Origin: a virus
Reading direction: 5' to 3' (one strand)
DNA length: 36,534 bases
IMG/VR virus record: IMGVR_UViG_3300034198_005094
Span: 1 to 36,534 of that record
Each line of letters starts with the position of its first letter. Position 1 is the first letter of the stretch. Shown in pieces: positions 13,665-20,888 of this stretch. A model generated the notes under the pieces. It was not told where the DNA came from, did not search any database, and was given only the letters and a program-made list of their open reading frames with translations. The translations under genes and the position numbers were made by a program.

Positions 13665-14222
13665 TCATTGAGCGTACTGGCTCAGGTCAAACTTCTTTGA
13701 AACAAATTCTTCCGGGGAACCATCGTGATATAGGTCAAATGCTTTTGTGCACCGAGTACAAAACGTTCCCTCTCTTAGGTAGTAATATGACCATTCAAAT
13801 TTGCGTCGTTGTTCTTTCTTTAGATAAAAAACAAACTGTTGTAACCCAAGAGCCGCAAACATCCCAAGAAAAATTCCAATAGGCAACCCAGTCATTATGT
13901 ATGAAAATAACTTGGTTTCATCGGGGTATGTAGTCCACTGCGGAATAATAATCAAAACAACTAAATAAGCAATGATTGGAGTGGCAAACAATGTCCACCC
14001 AAGAAAATTCCACACGGTTATGTTGCCCGGAAGACGGGGTATGGAAAACCTCTGAGCTATTTGAGACGAGCTTTGTGACCAAAGCATCGCGGGGGTAATG
14101 CCCTCTCCGGGGATGTAGCCCCCACCCATGGTCACTGTGTTCGTGGTACCAGAGTCGAGTAAATAGCCGATATTGACAAGAGAGTTTTTGGTTTCGCAAT
14201 AGGGGCACGTATTATTTGCCAT
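13665..14222 (-). CDS. Membrane protein with two TM segments and cysteine pairs at both ends
   Basis: The 185-residue protein has Cys6-x2-Cys9 at the N-terminus, two strongly hydrophobic segments (about 70-94 and 106-133), a basic stretch (KKEQRRK) just after the second, and Cys155-x2-Cys158. The arrangement suggests both ends in the cytoplasm forming one zinc ribbon, with a membrane hairpin between them. Such a protein could anchor or sense something at the host membrane. No lysis protein family matches. Its ribosome-binding site is embedded in a hairpin. Confidence 0.75.
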   Translation of the reverse strand: MANNTCPYCETKNSLVNIGYLLDSGTTNTVTMGGGYIPGEGITPAMLWSQSSSQIAQRFSIPRLPGNITVWNFLGWTLFATPIIAYLVVLIIIPQWTTYPDETKLFSYIMTGLPIGIFLGMFAALGLQQFVFYLKKEQRRKFEWSYYYLREGTFCTRCTKAFDLYHDGSPEEFVSKKFDLSQYAQ

Positions 14223-14223
14223 G

Positions 14224-14248
14224 ATGATTCCTTTCTATTGGGAATCAT
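14224..14248 (-). promoter_or_regulatory. Ribosome-binding-site-masking hairpin
   Basis: ATGATTCC (14224-14231) and GGAATCAT (14241-14248) pair perfectly across a 9-base loop. In the transcript the 3' arm contains the GGAA of the ribosome-binding site AAAGGAA and ends one base before the ATG of the membrane protein gene. Folding would hide the ribosome-binding site, so this is a candidate translational switch. Confidence 0.55.
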
Positions 14249-14272
14249 ACACCTGATTTGTGCAAATAGGAA

Positions 14273-15049
14273 CTACCGGTACGGGTTTGCTCCGACATTG
14301 ATTTGACCCGGCTGGCGGGTGGCTTCGCCTACTCGCATGGTGTTATTACCGTCTTTTCGGGTGCTACGAATATAGCGACCAACTACTGGGGATGCTGGAG
14401 CTACGGGACTCGCTACGAAACCTGTTACAGAGTACCCCGGTGACGCGTAATCAGCGTAAAACGAACCCGGCTCCTCTTCGTGCTTGGGGTCACCCTGCAA
14501 TTGGTAACGATGGGTAATGAACGCCTCTAGGTCGCCTGATACTCCCTTGGAGACTTTGCCCTTGGGTACGGTCATACCGCCAGCTCCCGGTCCCCAGATA
14601 GTCTCCTGTTTTGGAACCAATGATTGAAAGTGCTCTTCCAAAACTTGTCGAGCTGTGCGCTGCGCAGTTGCGTGAGCAATCTTAACTAACATGTCTTCAG
14701 ATGCTCGGGGGTATATGCCCCGTGCCTTTTCAACGTCAATTGGGATTCTTTGCTCAAAGTTGTACGGAGTGTGCCCATCGCCCAACTCAAAGTTATCTTT
14801 ACTCTGCTGGTCTACGATGCCCACGTGGTAGTGCTCGTTGATGCGCGTAGTCAGCGGAGCGTTTGGGTCTCTTCTCATCGCGTTTACTGCGCTTCTACGC
14901 TCTTTTTTCGCTTGGTCGTCCGGCGTAAGCGGGGTGAACTCTGCCAGAAGTTCTTGGCGTTTTTCGAATTGCTTAGGATTGAGGTTACCCAGAGAGGCTG
15001 GTGGCTCTTCTGGGTCTGCCTCTTCTTCGCTTTCGAAACGGTAACCCAC
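14273..15049 (-). CDS. Hypothetical 258-residue protein
   Basis: It begins at GTG with GGTAAGTAATC upstream. The first 75 residues are charged and probably disordered (Glu/Pro-rich, then Lys/Arg-rich). The middle contains a helical domain (ASEDMLVKIAHATAQRTARQ). The last 90 residues are Gly/Pro/Ser-rich with a GNNTMRVGEATRQPGQINVG end. A virion-associated role is possible given similar composition in neighbouring genes, but is not shown. Confidence 0.75.
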   Translation of the reverse strand: MGYRFESEEEADPEEPPASLGNLNPKQFEKRQELLAEFTPLTPDDQAKKERRSAVNAMRRDPNAPLTTRINEHYHVGIVDQQSKDNFELGDGHTPYNFEQRIPIDVEKARGIYPRASEDMLVKIAHATAQRTARQVLEEHFQSLVPKQETIWGPGAGGMTVPKGKVSKGVSGDLEAFITHRYQLQGDPKHEEEPGSFYADYASPGYSVTGFVASPVAPASPVVGRYIRSTRKDGNNTMRVGEATRQPGQINVGANPYR

Positions 15050-15051
15050 GA

Positions 15052-15261
15052 TTACTTACCGGGGTTGACCTTAGCCGAGTCCGGGTACTCTGACGTGGCG
15101 AAACCGTAGTTGTAGAATGGGTTCAGGCTCTGGCGGTTTTCCAGAGTAGCGTCGGGAGCACCGGGGATTACCTCGGTGTTGGGGCGTACCTTACGGTACT
15201 TACCGTCTGTCGAGCCTTCGTTGAGGCTGGCGTTCATCGAACGCGAAGTGTTAACTGCCAT
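15052..15261 (-). CDS. Hypothetical 69-residue disordered protein
   Basis: The start at 15261 is chosen because CAGGATACTAAA lies upstream; an earlier in-frame start at 15333 would overlap the preceding gene. The product is rich in Asn, Ser, Pro and Tyr with no hydrophobic core, ending NPFYNYGFATSEYPDS. Its composition resembles the products of 15665 and 18042-19289. Confidence 0.65.
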   Translation of the reverse strand: MAVNTSRSMNASLNEGSTDGKYRKVRPNTEVIPGAPDATLENRQSLNPFYNYGFATSEYPDSAKVNPGK

Positions 15262-15262
15262 T

Positions 15263-15646
15263 TTAGTATCCTGACTGTTGGCTAGTAGAAATAGGTCGGT
15301 TGTGGTTCGGGTCTTTGCACTTGTCCGTAACACGGTTCAATTTTGCACCACAAGTCTCGCAGATTGCGGTTCCGCCCACCATGACGCCGTCGCCTTCGTG
15401 CTCATTTTGCATGTAGCGCAAATCGGTGTTATCGAACTCATCGTCTTCTGAGTACTCTTTTCCGGAGTGCTTCTCGTGTTCGCGCCGAATAAAGTCGCTG
15501 CCGTACATGTGGTCGAGAGTCCCCTGCTGAATCGCGTCCTGAGCCGCTGCACGACATTCGGGGCACGAGCGAGCTTCGACGTCGTATTCGCTACCGGGAC
15601 CCATGTTTACGTGGTCTCCGTTTCGACGGTCATGAAATGTAGTCAT
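15263..15646 (-). CDS. Zinc-binding protein of 127 residues
   Basis: C-x2-C occurs at SCPECRAAA (about residue 28) and again at ICETCGAKL, followed by DKCKDPNH near the C-terminus, so six metal-binding candidates are present. The middle is acidic (EYSEDDEFDNTD). AAAGAGATTACC precedes the ATG. No family recognised. Confidence 0.7.
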   Translation of the reverse strand: MTTFHDRRNGDHVNMGPGSEYDVEARSCPECRAAAQDAIQQGTLDHMYGSDFIRREHEKHSGKEYSEDDEFDNTDLRYMQNEHEGDGVMVGGTAICETCGAKLNRVTDKCKDPNHNRPISTSQQSGY

Positions 15647-15664
15647 GGTAATCTCTTTCCCCCG

Positions 15665-15871
15665 TTAGTCTCGGGCGTTTCCTGTCTTATGGTTTTGTCC
15701 CCACGGCAACGTGCGCCTACCCCGTGATGGGTCAGCCATGACACGGTACTTTGGTTCAGTTTTAGACTTCTTTGCCTTAGGTACGTAATCCCAAACACCG
15801 CTGACGTCTAGGTCAGCGTCAACGTCGTTCCGATTACCGGCACGATTTGGCACTGGGTCGTATGCACCCAT
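15665..15871 (-). CDS. Hypothetical 68-residue basic protein
   Basis: CGGAGAGTAATC precedes the ATG. The product is Arg/Lys/Pro/Asn-rich with little hydrophobic content (YVPKAKKSKTEPKYRVMADP), so it is probably unfolded on its own and may bind DNA, RNA or a partner protein. Nothing identifies its function. Confidence 0.6.
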   Translation of the reverse strand: MGAYDPVPNRAGNRNDVDADLDVSGVWDYVPKAKKSKTEPKYRVMADPSRGRRTLPWGQNHKTGNARD

Positions 15872-15873
15872 GA

Positions 15874-16152
15874 TTACTCTCCGTACGGCTTTGAGGCTTC
15901 GTGGGCGGCTTTACACGCGGGGCAATCCTCGGCGTGAACCTGTGCTCCCATACCTGTTTCAGAGTCTACGTTAGAGTAATCGTACTTGTGGTCCATCTGC
16001 GCACCTGCGCGAGGCTTACCGCCACGACCAATGAACCCCATGAGCTGAGCCATGTCTTTTTCCCCACCAGCGTTCCATGCGGGGTCCGTAAGAAGGTCAC
16101 GGTATTTTCCGTGAGTACCTGCTGCGCGGTTCGGCGGGTTGTTGTTATCCAT
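15874..16152 (-). CDS. Hypothetical 92-residue protein with one cysteine pair
   Basis: The ATG follows AAGGAAAAATGGCGTA and overlaps the preceding stop. The N-terminus NNNPPNRAAGTHGKYRDLL is similar in style to neighbours. A helical segment (KDMAQLMGFIGRGG) follows, and EDCPACKAAHEA near the end supplies one C-x2-C-x3-H site. Role unknown. Confidence 0.65.
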   Translation of the reverse strand: MDNNNPPNRAAGTHGKYRDLLTDPAWNAGGEKDMAQLMGFIGRGGKPRAGAQMDHKYDYSNVDSETGMGAQVHAEDCPACKAAHEASKPYGE

Positions 16153-16352
16153 TACGCCATTTTTCCTTTGACTCGTTGTGCCATCTTGTTATTTAAACAT
16201 TCTGGACACAGACCCTTGCTCATCATAAATTCAACTGGATTCATAATGACTCCGCATTGTGGGCACGGAGCTGACCCTCTATATAGAGTAGCATTTTCCA
16301 TGATTTGTCGTGCCTGAAGTTCGAGCGGGTATCCGCCACCATCAATATCCAT
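16152..16352 (-). CDS. Zinc-ribbon protein, 66 residues
   Basis: The start at 16352 is chosen over an in-frame upstream ATG because TAGGAGGAAACTG is the best ribosome-binding site in the neighbourhood and the ATG overlaps the preceding stop (TGATG). The product carries APCPQCGVIM and GLCPECLNN, two C-x2-C pairs 18 residues apart, and a basic end (AQRVKGKMA). It is a typical small zinc ribbon. Confidence 0.75.
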   Translation of the reverse strand: MDIDGGGYPLELQARQIMENATLYRGSAPCPQCGVIMNPVEFMMSKGLCPECLNNKMAQRVKGKMA

Positions 16353-16735
16353 CAGTTTCCTCCTAGATGGTTCCATGAGTAAGCATAAACGGCATTATGC
16401 GCAGCTTCTGTGGCGTTGTCTTTGATGCCTCTTACTGCTCTTTTAACCGGCTCTGGGGCGTCTACCCCCGCGCTGAATAGTGCGTGGGCGTGGTTAACGT
16501 GTTCTTCAGCAACCATCATGCTTGACAGTGCGGAGTGATAATCCCCATCCATGTGGTGTACGGCGGAGTACAGCAGATGGGCATTGGCTTGCTTCAGGTG
16601 ATGCACCAACACGCCTTGTTCAGCGTCATCTAGGTCCACATACCCAGACTTCAACGCTTGTTTCATTCCCTGTTTAAGAGTCTGAAGTGTGTCGTGCATT
16701 TCTTCGTGTTGAACCGAGATAGGTGATTTAGCCAT
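16352..16735 (-). CDS. Hypothetical helical, His-rich 127-residue protein
   Basis: The product is a predicted helical bundle with many His and Ala (HHLKQANAHLLYSAVHHMDG, then MVAEEHVNHAHALFSAG). I recall Ala/His-rich helical proteins in the structural regions of large actinophages, without known function. It starts in a TAATG overlap with the preceding gene and ends in TGATG with the zinc-ribbon gene. Confidence 0.7.
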   Translation of the reverse strand: MAKSPISVQHEEMHDTLQTLKQGMKQALKSGYVDLDDAEQGVLVHHLKQANAHLLYSAVHHMDGDYHSALSSMMVAEEHVNHAHALFSAGVDAPEPVKRAVRGIKDNATEAAHNAVYAYSWNHLGGN

Positions 16736-17127
16736 TAGTCACCTGCCAAGCTGTTGCGCGACGAACCCGAGTATGAGCCAACTCCTCCTGAGTACCACGC
16801 CACACGAGGTTCGGTGTACACGCGGTCAATGCTCACAACGTCATCAATTTCGGGCTGGGTGCGCATACCGTAGCCAAAACGGTCTGGGAACAATCGGATT
16901 TGAGGAAGCGGTGGGCGTACCATTTCTTGAATCTTGCTACCCGGAATGGATGCGACAACCAATGCTTGTTGCGTCAACCGTTCTTCGTTAGACGCCCACG
17001 GTCCCAAATATGACCATGACTTCTCGGAAGACGTTGGCGCATAACGATTACTAGCCGTTCCACTGGAGTCGAATGCTCCTTGCCACGGCTTAGTCTTGTC
17101 GTATTGACCGTCAAATCGCGTTGTCAT
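16735..17127 (-). CDS. Hypothetical 130-residue protein
   Basis: GCTGGAGGTGACCGGTA provides the ribosome-binding site inside the preceding gene's end. The product is rich in Ser, Gly, Arg and Trp, with aromatic-Gly stretches (WYSGGVGSYSGSSRN) at the end and a short hydrophobic block (QQALVVASIPGSKI). It looks largely unfolded or fibrous. No family recognised. Confidence 0.65.
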   Translation of the reverse strand: MTTRFDGQYDKTKPWQGAFDSSGTASNRYAPTSSEKSWSYLGPWASNEERLTQQALVVASIPGSKIQEMVRPPLPQIRLFPDRFGYGMRTQPEIDDVVSIDRVYTEPRVAWYSGGVGSYSGSSRNSLAGD

Positions 17128-18038
17128 TACCGGTCACCTCCAGCGATTCCTTTGGCAAAATGTTCTAAACGGGTATTGTAATCTTGCTCTGTGGAGAGCG
17201 GTTGAAGACCGTGGTTTGCGGGGTCAAGAACAGGGTTTTTCTCAGCGTAACGAAGGCTTTGGCGAATGTTGCTTTTTGCCATTCCCTGAACCCGAGCGGA
17301 AACCGAGGCTTTACCCAACTGATGATGTACCCAGTGAGTGGCTTGAAAAGCTGCGGGGGTCATTTCAGATGGAATGAGCTTTTGTTTTAACGCCTTTTGA
17401 TGAGCAGTAAGGTACGCTTGTTGCACAAAGTCGTACGCATGACCGTCTTTCATATGCTGTGAGCCAACTCCGTACGGGATATCGTAACGGTCAAGGGCTG
17501 CGTCGTATGCGTGAGTATCGACTGGAAGAAGAGCGGTGTCTCCGCCTGTTGCCAAAGAAACGCTGAAGTGTCCGGTTTTTTTAGAACCAGCACCCTTCAT
17601 TTTAAACGCTTGTCTTGGAGAAACCCTTCCTTTTAAAACGTTTTCTGCTCCCAGAATAGCTTGATTGGTTGTCAATCCCAGCGGAGTACCTCCAACAATG
17701 CTGGAACGTATGGCTGTCAACTCGTCTTTATCAGTTTTGTTATGAAAAGCTTCACGCAGTGGGTCAAGGGCATCTTCGGGCATGGACTTGATTTGCAGCC
17801 CCATTTGTCGGTTGATTCCCCACGCTTGTTGAGGAGACAACTTGGAGAGAACTGCTGCGCCAACTTCTGGGTCTCCTTCGCCAACATGTTCAGCGTCGGA
17901 TTTACCGCTAGGGTACCAGCTCATTCCTTCAGCAATTGTTTCAGGAGATAATTCCCGAGTCCTTTTAAGAAGGTTTCTTACTAGGTGATTTTGATTGGCA
18001 GCGTTGAGTTCAAACGAACCGGGAACGAGTTTTGCCAT
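17127..18038 (-). CDS. Conserved phage protein, weak DNA-glycosylase-like resemblance
   Basis: The 303-residue helical protein contains ETIAEGMSWYPSGKSDAEH, AAVLSKLSPQQAWGINRQM and LLPVDTHAYDAAL. The first two blocks occur together in a phage family I recall as a domain of unknown function. The helical layout with a late Val-Asp-Thr-His loop recalls helix-hairpin-helix DNA glycosylases, where an Asp near a Gly/Pro loop is catalytic, but a true G/P-rich hairpin is not evident. I treat the glycosylase idea as speculation. The ATG has only a weak ribosome-binding site. Confidence 0.8.
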   Translation of the reverse strand: MAKLVPGSFELNAANQNHLVRNLLKRTRELSPETIAEGMSWYPSGKSDAEHVGEGDPEVGAAVLSKLSPQQAWGINRQMGLQIKSMPEDALDPLREAFHNKTDKDELTAIRSSIVGGTPLGLTTNQAILGAENVLKGRVSPRQAFKMKGAGSKKTGHFSVSLATGGDTALLPVDTHAYDAALDRYDIPYGVGSQHMKDGHAYDFVQQAYLTAHQKALKQKLIPSEMTPAAFQATHWVHHQLGKASVSARVQGMAKSNIRQSLRYAEKNPVLDPANHGLQPLSTEQDYNTRLEHFAKGIAGGDR

Positions 18039-18041
18039 GAT

Positions 18042-18575
18042 TTATGACCAAACTGGCTTGAGGTAATTCAACATGTCAGCACGACGAACGTTGATAGTAC
18101 CCGGCTGGTCTGCTCGGGTGTTTGCTTTACCATCGTTGACAAGGTGCGGAGCCGGAGTGAGGCGAATATCCTGTGTAAACCGAGGAACTCGGTATGTCAC
18201 AACACCGTTATTCATAACGGGTACAGCTTTCATTTGACGTTTGAGACCGTCTTGTGCGCCAAACTCGGGGGACCAGAAGTAGGATGACGCCTCAATTCGC
18301 TCACCTTTGTGGACGCCACGCTGGTATGCCTTTTGACCGACGCGATTCTTGATGGAATCCAAAAGACGGTCATCACGGCGTGAACGTATAGTCCCAAGAT
18401 AGCCGTCAGGATACTCCGCCGATGGTACACGCCCAGTACCAATGCGGATGCCGTCAAGGTCGCTACGAGCAACCGGCGTACCGGAACCGCCTTGGTTGTT
18501 GTACCCACTAAATCCACCGCCACCCAATGACTGCCAGTTTTGGCTGGGCGACATGTTGTTGGTGCTACCAGCCAT
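18042..18575 (-). CDS. Hypothetical 177-residue Gly/Asn-rich protein
   Basis: The first 40 residues are Gly/Ser/Asn-rich (WQSLGGGGFSGYNNQGG). The rest is basic and contains RSRRDDRLLDSIKNRVG and a Pro-rich end (DIRLTPAPHLVNDG). GGTGGATA lies before the TAATG junction. The composition suggests a virion-associated or flexible protein. No catalytic motif. Confidence 0.7.
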   Translation of the reverse strand: MAGSTNNMSPSQNWQSLGGGGFSGYNNQGGSGTPVARSDLDGIRIGTGRVPSAEYPDGYLGTIRSRRDDRLLDSIKNRVGQKAYQRGVHKGERIEASSYFWSPEFGAQDGLKRQMKAVPVMNNGVVTYRVPRFTQDIRLTPAPHLVNDGKANTRADQPGTINVRRADMLNYLKPVWS

Positions 18576-18856
18576 TATCCACCTGCCGGAGGATACGGAG
18601 TCTGATTAGAGTTAAAGTTAACAAAAGAACCACTGACGTTTGATGCCCCGCGGTTTGCACCAAACTGTGAAGTATCCCATGCCGTAAAACGATTAGCCCC
18701 GTAATTTGCAGAGCCAAATGGAGCAACATGCGTAGGTCCACCGGGTTGACCGGCTTTAGCTAATGCAAATCCTGCTCCGGGGTCGGAACTCGGTATTTGT
18801 ACTGCTTGTACCGCGTTCATCGCGGGGTGGATACCCTCTACGCCATAACCAGCCAT
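18575..18856 (-). CDS. Hypothetical 93-residue Gly/Ala/Asn-rich protein
   Basis: This protein is low in charge and rich in Gly, Ala, Asn and Pro (GSANYGANRF, then QFGANRGASNVSG). NYGANRF and QFGANRG look like an internal repeat. It resembles the N-terminus of the 18042 product in composition and may belong to the same assembly. AAGGCGCGATAACCC precedes the ATG. Confidence 0.65.
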   Translation of the reverse strand: MAGYGVEGIHPAMNAVQAVQIPSSDPGAGFALAKAGQPGGPTHVAPFGSANYGANRFTAWDTSQFGANRGASNVSGSFVNFNSNQTPYPPAGG

Positions 18857-18869
18857 GGGTTATCGCGCC

Positions 18870-19289
18870 TTAGTACAGTTCGTTGATGCTCGCGTCAAAG
18901 TTGGGAGCAACACGACCCTGAATGGACGGAACGATACGAGCATTTGCCATCGTCTGTCCTGCTGAGGGGTCAAGTGGGATACCCATGTTTGCCGTCACGC
19001 GGTAGGTTGCACCGATGCGCTCGATGTTCTGGCGGTTCTGCTTCGAGCCGGGGTTGGTGGGGTCACCTGCCTGAGTGTTGTGGCGAGGCATCATCGTACC
19101 AGCCGTAGGCATAACGGGGGCTGCCATACCAATCGGAACACGCGCACTGTTAGCAGCAGCGTGGTCCTGCATAGCTTCGTCCGAGGTCTTGTGGGTGCGG
19201 TTCATAGGGGTTCCTGCCGACTCGTGGTGGTTGGAAGGAATTCCCATTCGACGGCGCATGCCGTGACCAATGCTGGACCAATTTGCCAT
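18870..19289 (-). CDS. Hypothetical 139-residue Met/Pro/Asn-rich protein
   Basis: AAGGAGTCTCTC is a strong ribosome-binding site before the ATG. The product is rich in Met, Pro, His and Asn (GMAAPVMPTAGTMMPRHN) with a more ordered C-terminus ending NFDASINELY. It is the first gene after the SpoVS gene and follows a 20-bp palindrome, so it may begin a separately controlled unit. Confidence 0.7.
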   Translation of the reverse strand: MANWSSIGHGMRRRMGIPSNHHESAGTPMNRTHKTSDEAMQDHAAANSARVPIGMAAPVMPTAGTMMPRHNTQAGDPTNPGSKQNRQNIERIGATYRVTANMGIPLDPSAGQTMANARIVPSIQGRVAPNFDASINELY

Positions 19290-19302
19290 GAGAGACTCCT
19301 TA

Positions 19303-19322
19303 TACTCTTATTAATAAGAGTA
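19303..19322 (-). promoter_or_regulatory. Perfect 20-bp palindrome upstream of the 18870 gene
   Basis: TACTCTTATTAATAAGAGTA reads identically on both strands. It lies in the 41-base gap between the SpoVS stop and the AAGGAG ribosome-binding site of the next gene. The symmetry suits a dimeric repressor or activator site; as RNA it would give an 8-bp stem with a TTAA loop and no U-run, so operator is favoured over terminator. Confidence 0.6.
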
Positions 19323-19330
19323 CGCTTAAA

Positions 19331-19624
19331 TTAACTCGATGTAACAGTAAACACGAGCGCGGAAATCATTCCGTCCCTAGATTCAATTGTGGCAAAACCT
19401 ACTTTAAAATTCAGGTCAAGTCCTCGGGGAGCCGCGTAACCACGGGCAATAGCCATGGCTTTGCATGCCTGATTCACAGCTCCGGCACCAACGGCACGGA
19501 GTTTAACTGTGTGGGCTTCGTAAATTGCATGGGCGATTGCCGACGCAACAGACTGCGGGTTTGAACCGGCACTGACTTTAAGAAAAGGTTCTTTGGATGA
19601 AAAAACAGCAACGTCTTCTGACAC
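19331..19624 (-). CDS. spoVS: SpoVS-like (Alba-superfamily-like) protein
   Basis: The 97-residue product matches the SpoVS pattern throughout: LKVSAGSNPQSVASAIAHAI, then VGAGAVNQACKAMAIARG and LDLNFKVGFATI. SpoVS affects septation and spore coat formation in Bacillus and is thought to bind nucleic acid; phage and non-sporulating homologues have unknown roles. The start is GTG with AAGGAC upstream. A short N-terminal extension (SEDVAVFSSKEP) precedes the family core. It stands between the recombination genes and the unknown block. Confidence 0.9.
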   Translation of the reverse strand: MSEDVAVFSSKEPFLKVSAGSNPQSVASAIAHAIYEAHTVKLRAVGAGAVNQACKAMAIARGYAAPRGLDLNFKVGFATIESRDGMISALVFTVTSS

Positions 19625-19679
19625 GGGTGGTAGTCCTTAAATATGAGGGGTGCCCACCTCGTGATACAGCGTACAGCAG

Positions 19680-20267
19680 TTATTGAATGGCGTCTCTGTA
19701 TTTGGTGTCCAGTATCTGCTCCACAATTGCGCGTTCTGTGGCGTCTATTGAAACCTTACCTGCCAGTCGCGCAAGCGCGTATGCATCTGCTGCGTTGTCA
19801 TCGTTGAACTCAATTTGCCAACGCTTGTAAATCTGCATCAGCATCTCTTGCTTCTTTGAGGTGCCTTTGCCTGTTGCGTACTTCTTGAGCGTCATGGGGG
19901 GAATTTGAAGCGGAGTTGCCAACAGCTTCTCGTTGTTTGAGAACATGACCCACAACGTCAGCTTTACGGTTGCGGCTAATTCACCGAGAACACTGGCAGA
20001 GAACGATGCGTTGACCGTACCTTCCATGGCAATGTCCACAATACGGTGACCCGCTAACGACATGACTTTACCGCGCATCCAGTGTGAGATGTCATTCAAT
20101 CTTTGTACCCCGTTATATGGAGATTTATATACCCACGTCTCGTGGAAGTTAGGGTCGTTTACGGATACCGCTGAGAATGCAAACCCGGTAAGGGATTGGT
20201 CGATACCAATGGCGATGTCTTTGGCGTTCTGGAGACCGGTGCCAAAGTGCTTTTCTTTACCTACCAA
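19680..20267 (-). CDS. RuvC-like Holliday junction resolvase
   Basis: The 195-residue protein has the RNase H-fold acidic residues of RuvC: GIDQSLTGFAF (Asp23), IAMEGT (Glu82), and FNDDNAADAYALA (Asp157, Asp161). RuvC-like phage enzymes cut four-way junctions to trim replicating DNA before packaging. The start is a TTG with TAGG upstream and no better ATG before the first motif, so the N-terminus is uncertain. A second resolvase-like nuclease lies at 23598. Confidence 0.88.
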   Translation of the reverse strand: MVGKEKHFGTGLQNAKDIAIGIDQSLTGFAFSAVSVNDPNFHETWVYKSPYNGVQRLNDISHWMRGKVMSLAGHRIVDIAMEGTVNASFSASVLGELAATVKLTLWVMFSNNEKLLATPLQIPPMTLKKYATGKGTSKKQEMLMQIYKRWQIEFNDDNAADAYALARLAGKVSIDATERAIVEQILDTKYRDAIQ

Positions 20268-20274
20268 TGTGTAC

Positions 20275-20385
20275 CTAATTTCTTATTAGAAAAAATATTG
20301 CTACTGGTGAGCCTAGGATTGCAATAATAACAATTGCCCACCATGCCCACGCCTCGAACTCGTGGTCAGGCTTAGTCCACTTCAC
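20275..20385 (-). CDS. 36-residue single-span membrane protein (GTG start)
   Basis: A frame beginning at GTG inside the end of the preceding gene encodes VKWTKPDHEFEAWAWWA followed by one strongly hydrophobic segment (IVIIAILGSPVAIFFLI) and RN-stop. The span is about 20 residues with charges outside, as in a small membrane protein or phage antiholin-like peptide. The ribosome-binding site is weak, but the gene exactly fills the gap before the RuvC-like gene. Confidence 0.45.
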   Translation of the reverse strand: MKWTKPDHEFEAWAWWAIVIIAILGSPVAIFFLIRN

Positions 20386-20551
20386 CTTTTATAATCTCAA
20401 TCAGTTCGTCGGGGCTGTAAGCGTAGTGGTCATGCCACTTTCGGCAGTCGTGAGGTTTTTCGCAACGGAGATGATTGAGCAACTTTGTGATGCGTTCACG
20501 CTCATGCTGCATACCTTGGCGATATGCGCGAGTGTTTTCGTTTTCACTCAT
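20372..20551 (-). CDS. Small helical protein of the 'ERxRI-LL-IKGE' set
   Basis: The 59-residue product reads TRAYRQGMQHERERITKLLN, then HLRCEKPHDCRKWHDH and ends LIEIIKGEVD. It follows the plan of the set, with the variable middle replaced by a C-x5-C and several His. The start overlaps the preceding stop by four bases and uses AAAGGAAAG, encoded by the previous gene's end, as ribosome-binding site. Confidence 0.65.
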   Translation of the reverse strand: MSENENTRAYRQGMQHERERITKLLNHLRCEKPHDCRKWHDHYAYSPDELIEIIKGEVD

Positions 20552-20730
20552 TTGTTCTTTCCTTTAATTCGTCGCACAAACCGTAGGAGTGCTCGTTCGA
20601 CAACCATTCGGCGTACAAAGAACCAGTAATGGTCATTTAGCAAGTGCATGTACTGAGCATCTGGGCTGAGGTTTACGGGTACAACTCTGGGGTCCCTGTA
20701 ACCACACAGACCGCATGATTGGTTTCTCAT
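20548..20730 (-). CDS. Hypothetical 60-residue basic protein with C-x2-C
   Basis: It begins RNQSCGLCGYRDPRVVPVNL and ends in a very basic tail (RFVRRIKGKNK). One C-x2-C pair and two His (YMHLLNDHYW) could form a zinc site. The end codons AAAGGAAAG feed the next ribosome-binding site in the style of the ERxRI set. The start at 20730 is chosen by the ATGA overlap. Confidence 0.6.
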   Translation of the reverse strand: MRNQSCGLCGYRDPRVVPVNLSPDAQYMHLLNDHYWFFVRRMVVERALLRFVRRIKGKNK

Positions 20731-20888
20731 TTGTTCTCTCCCCTTAGATTCCCAAGTAGTTCTGCCAACTCCTCTGAGTCGTAATCGGGGTGGGGGAACC
20801 CTTGAAACTCCAAAGAACCAAACTTTGTAAGGTGGTACGCGCCACACCAAACAATGCCGTCAATCGTAACTTGATAGCTTTTAGCCAT
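20727..20888 (-). CDS. Hypothetical 53-residue protein
   Basis: The start at 20888 follows AAGGGAGAGAATC and lies in an eight-base overlap with the preceding gene. The first half is beta-like (KSYQVTIDGIVWCGAYHL), the second a helix ending LRGENK. The gene ends in the AGGGGAGAG ribosome-binding site of the next gene. No family recognised. Confidence 0.55.
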   Translation of the reverse strand: MAKSYQVTIDGIVWCGAYHLTKFGSLEFQGFPHPDYDSEELAELLGNLRGENK

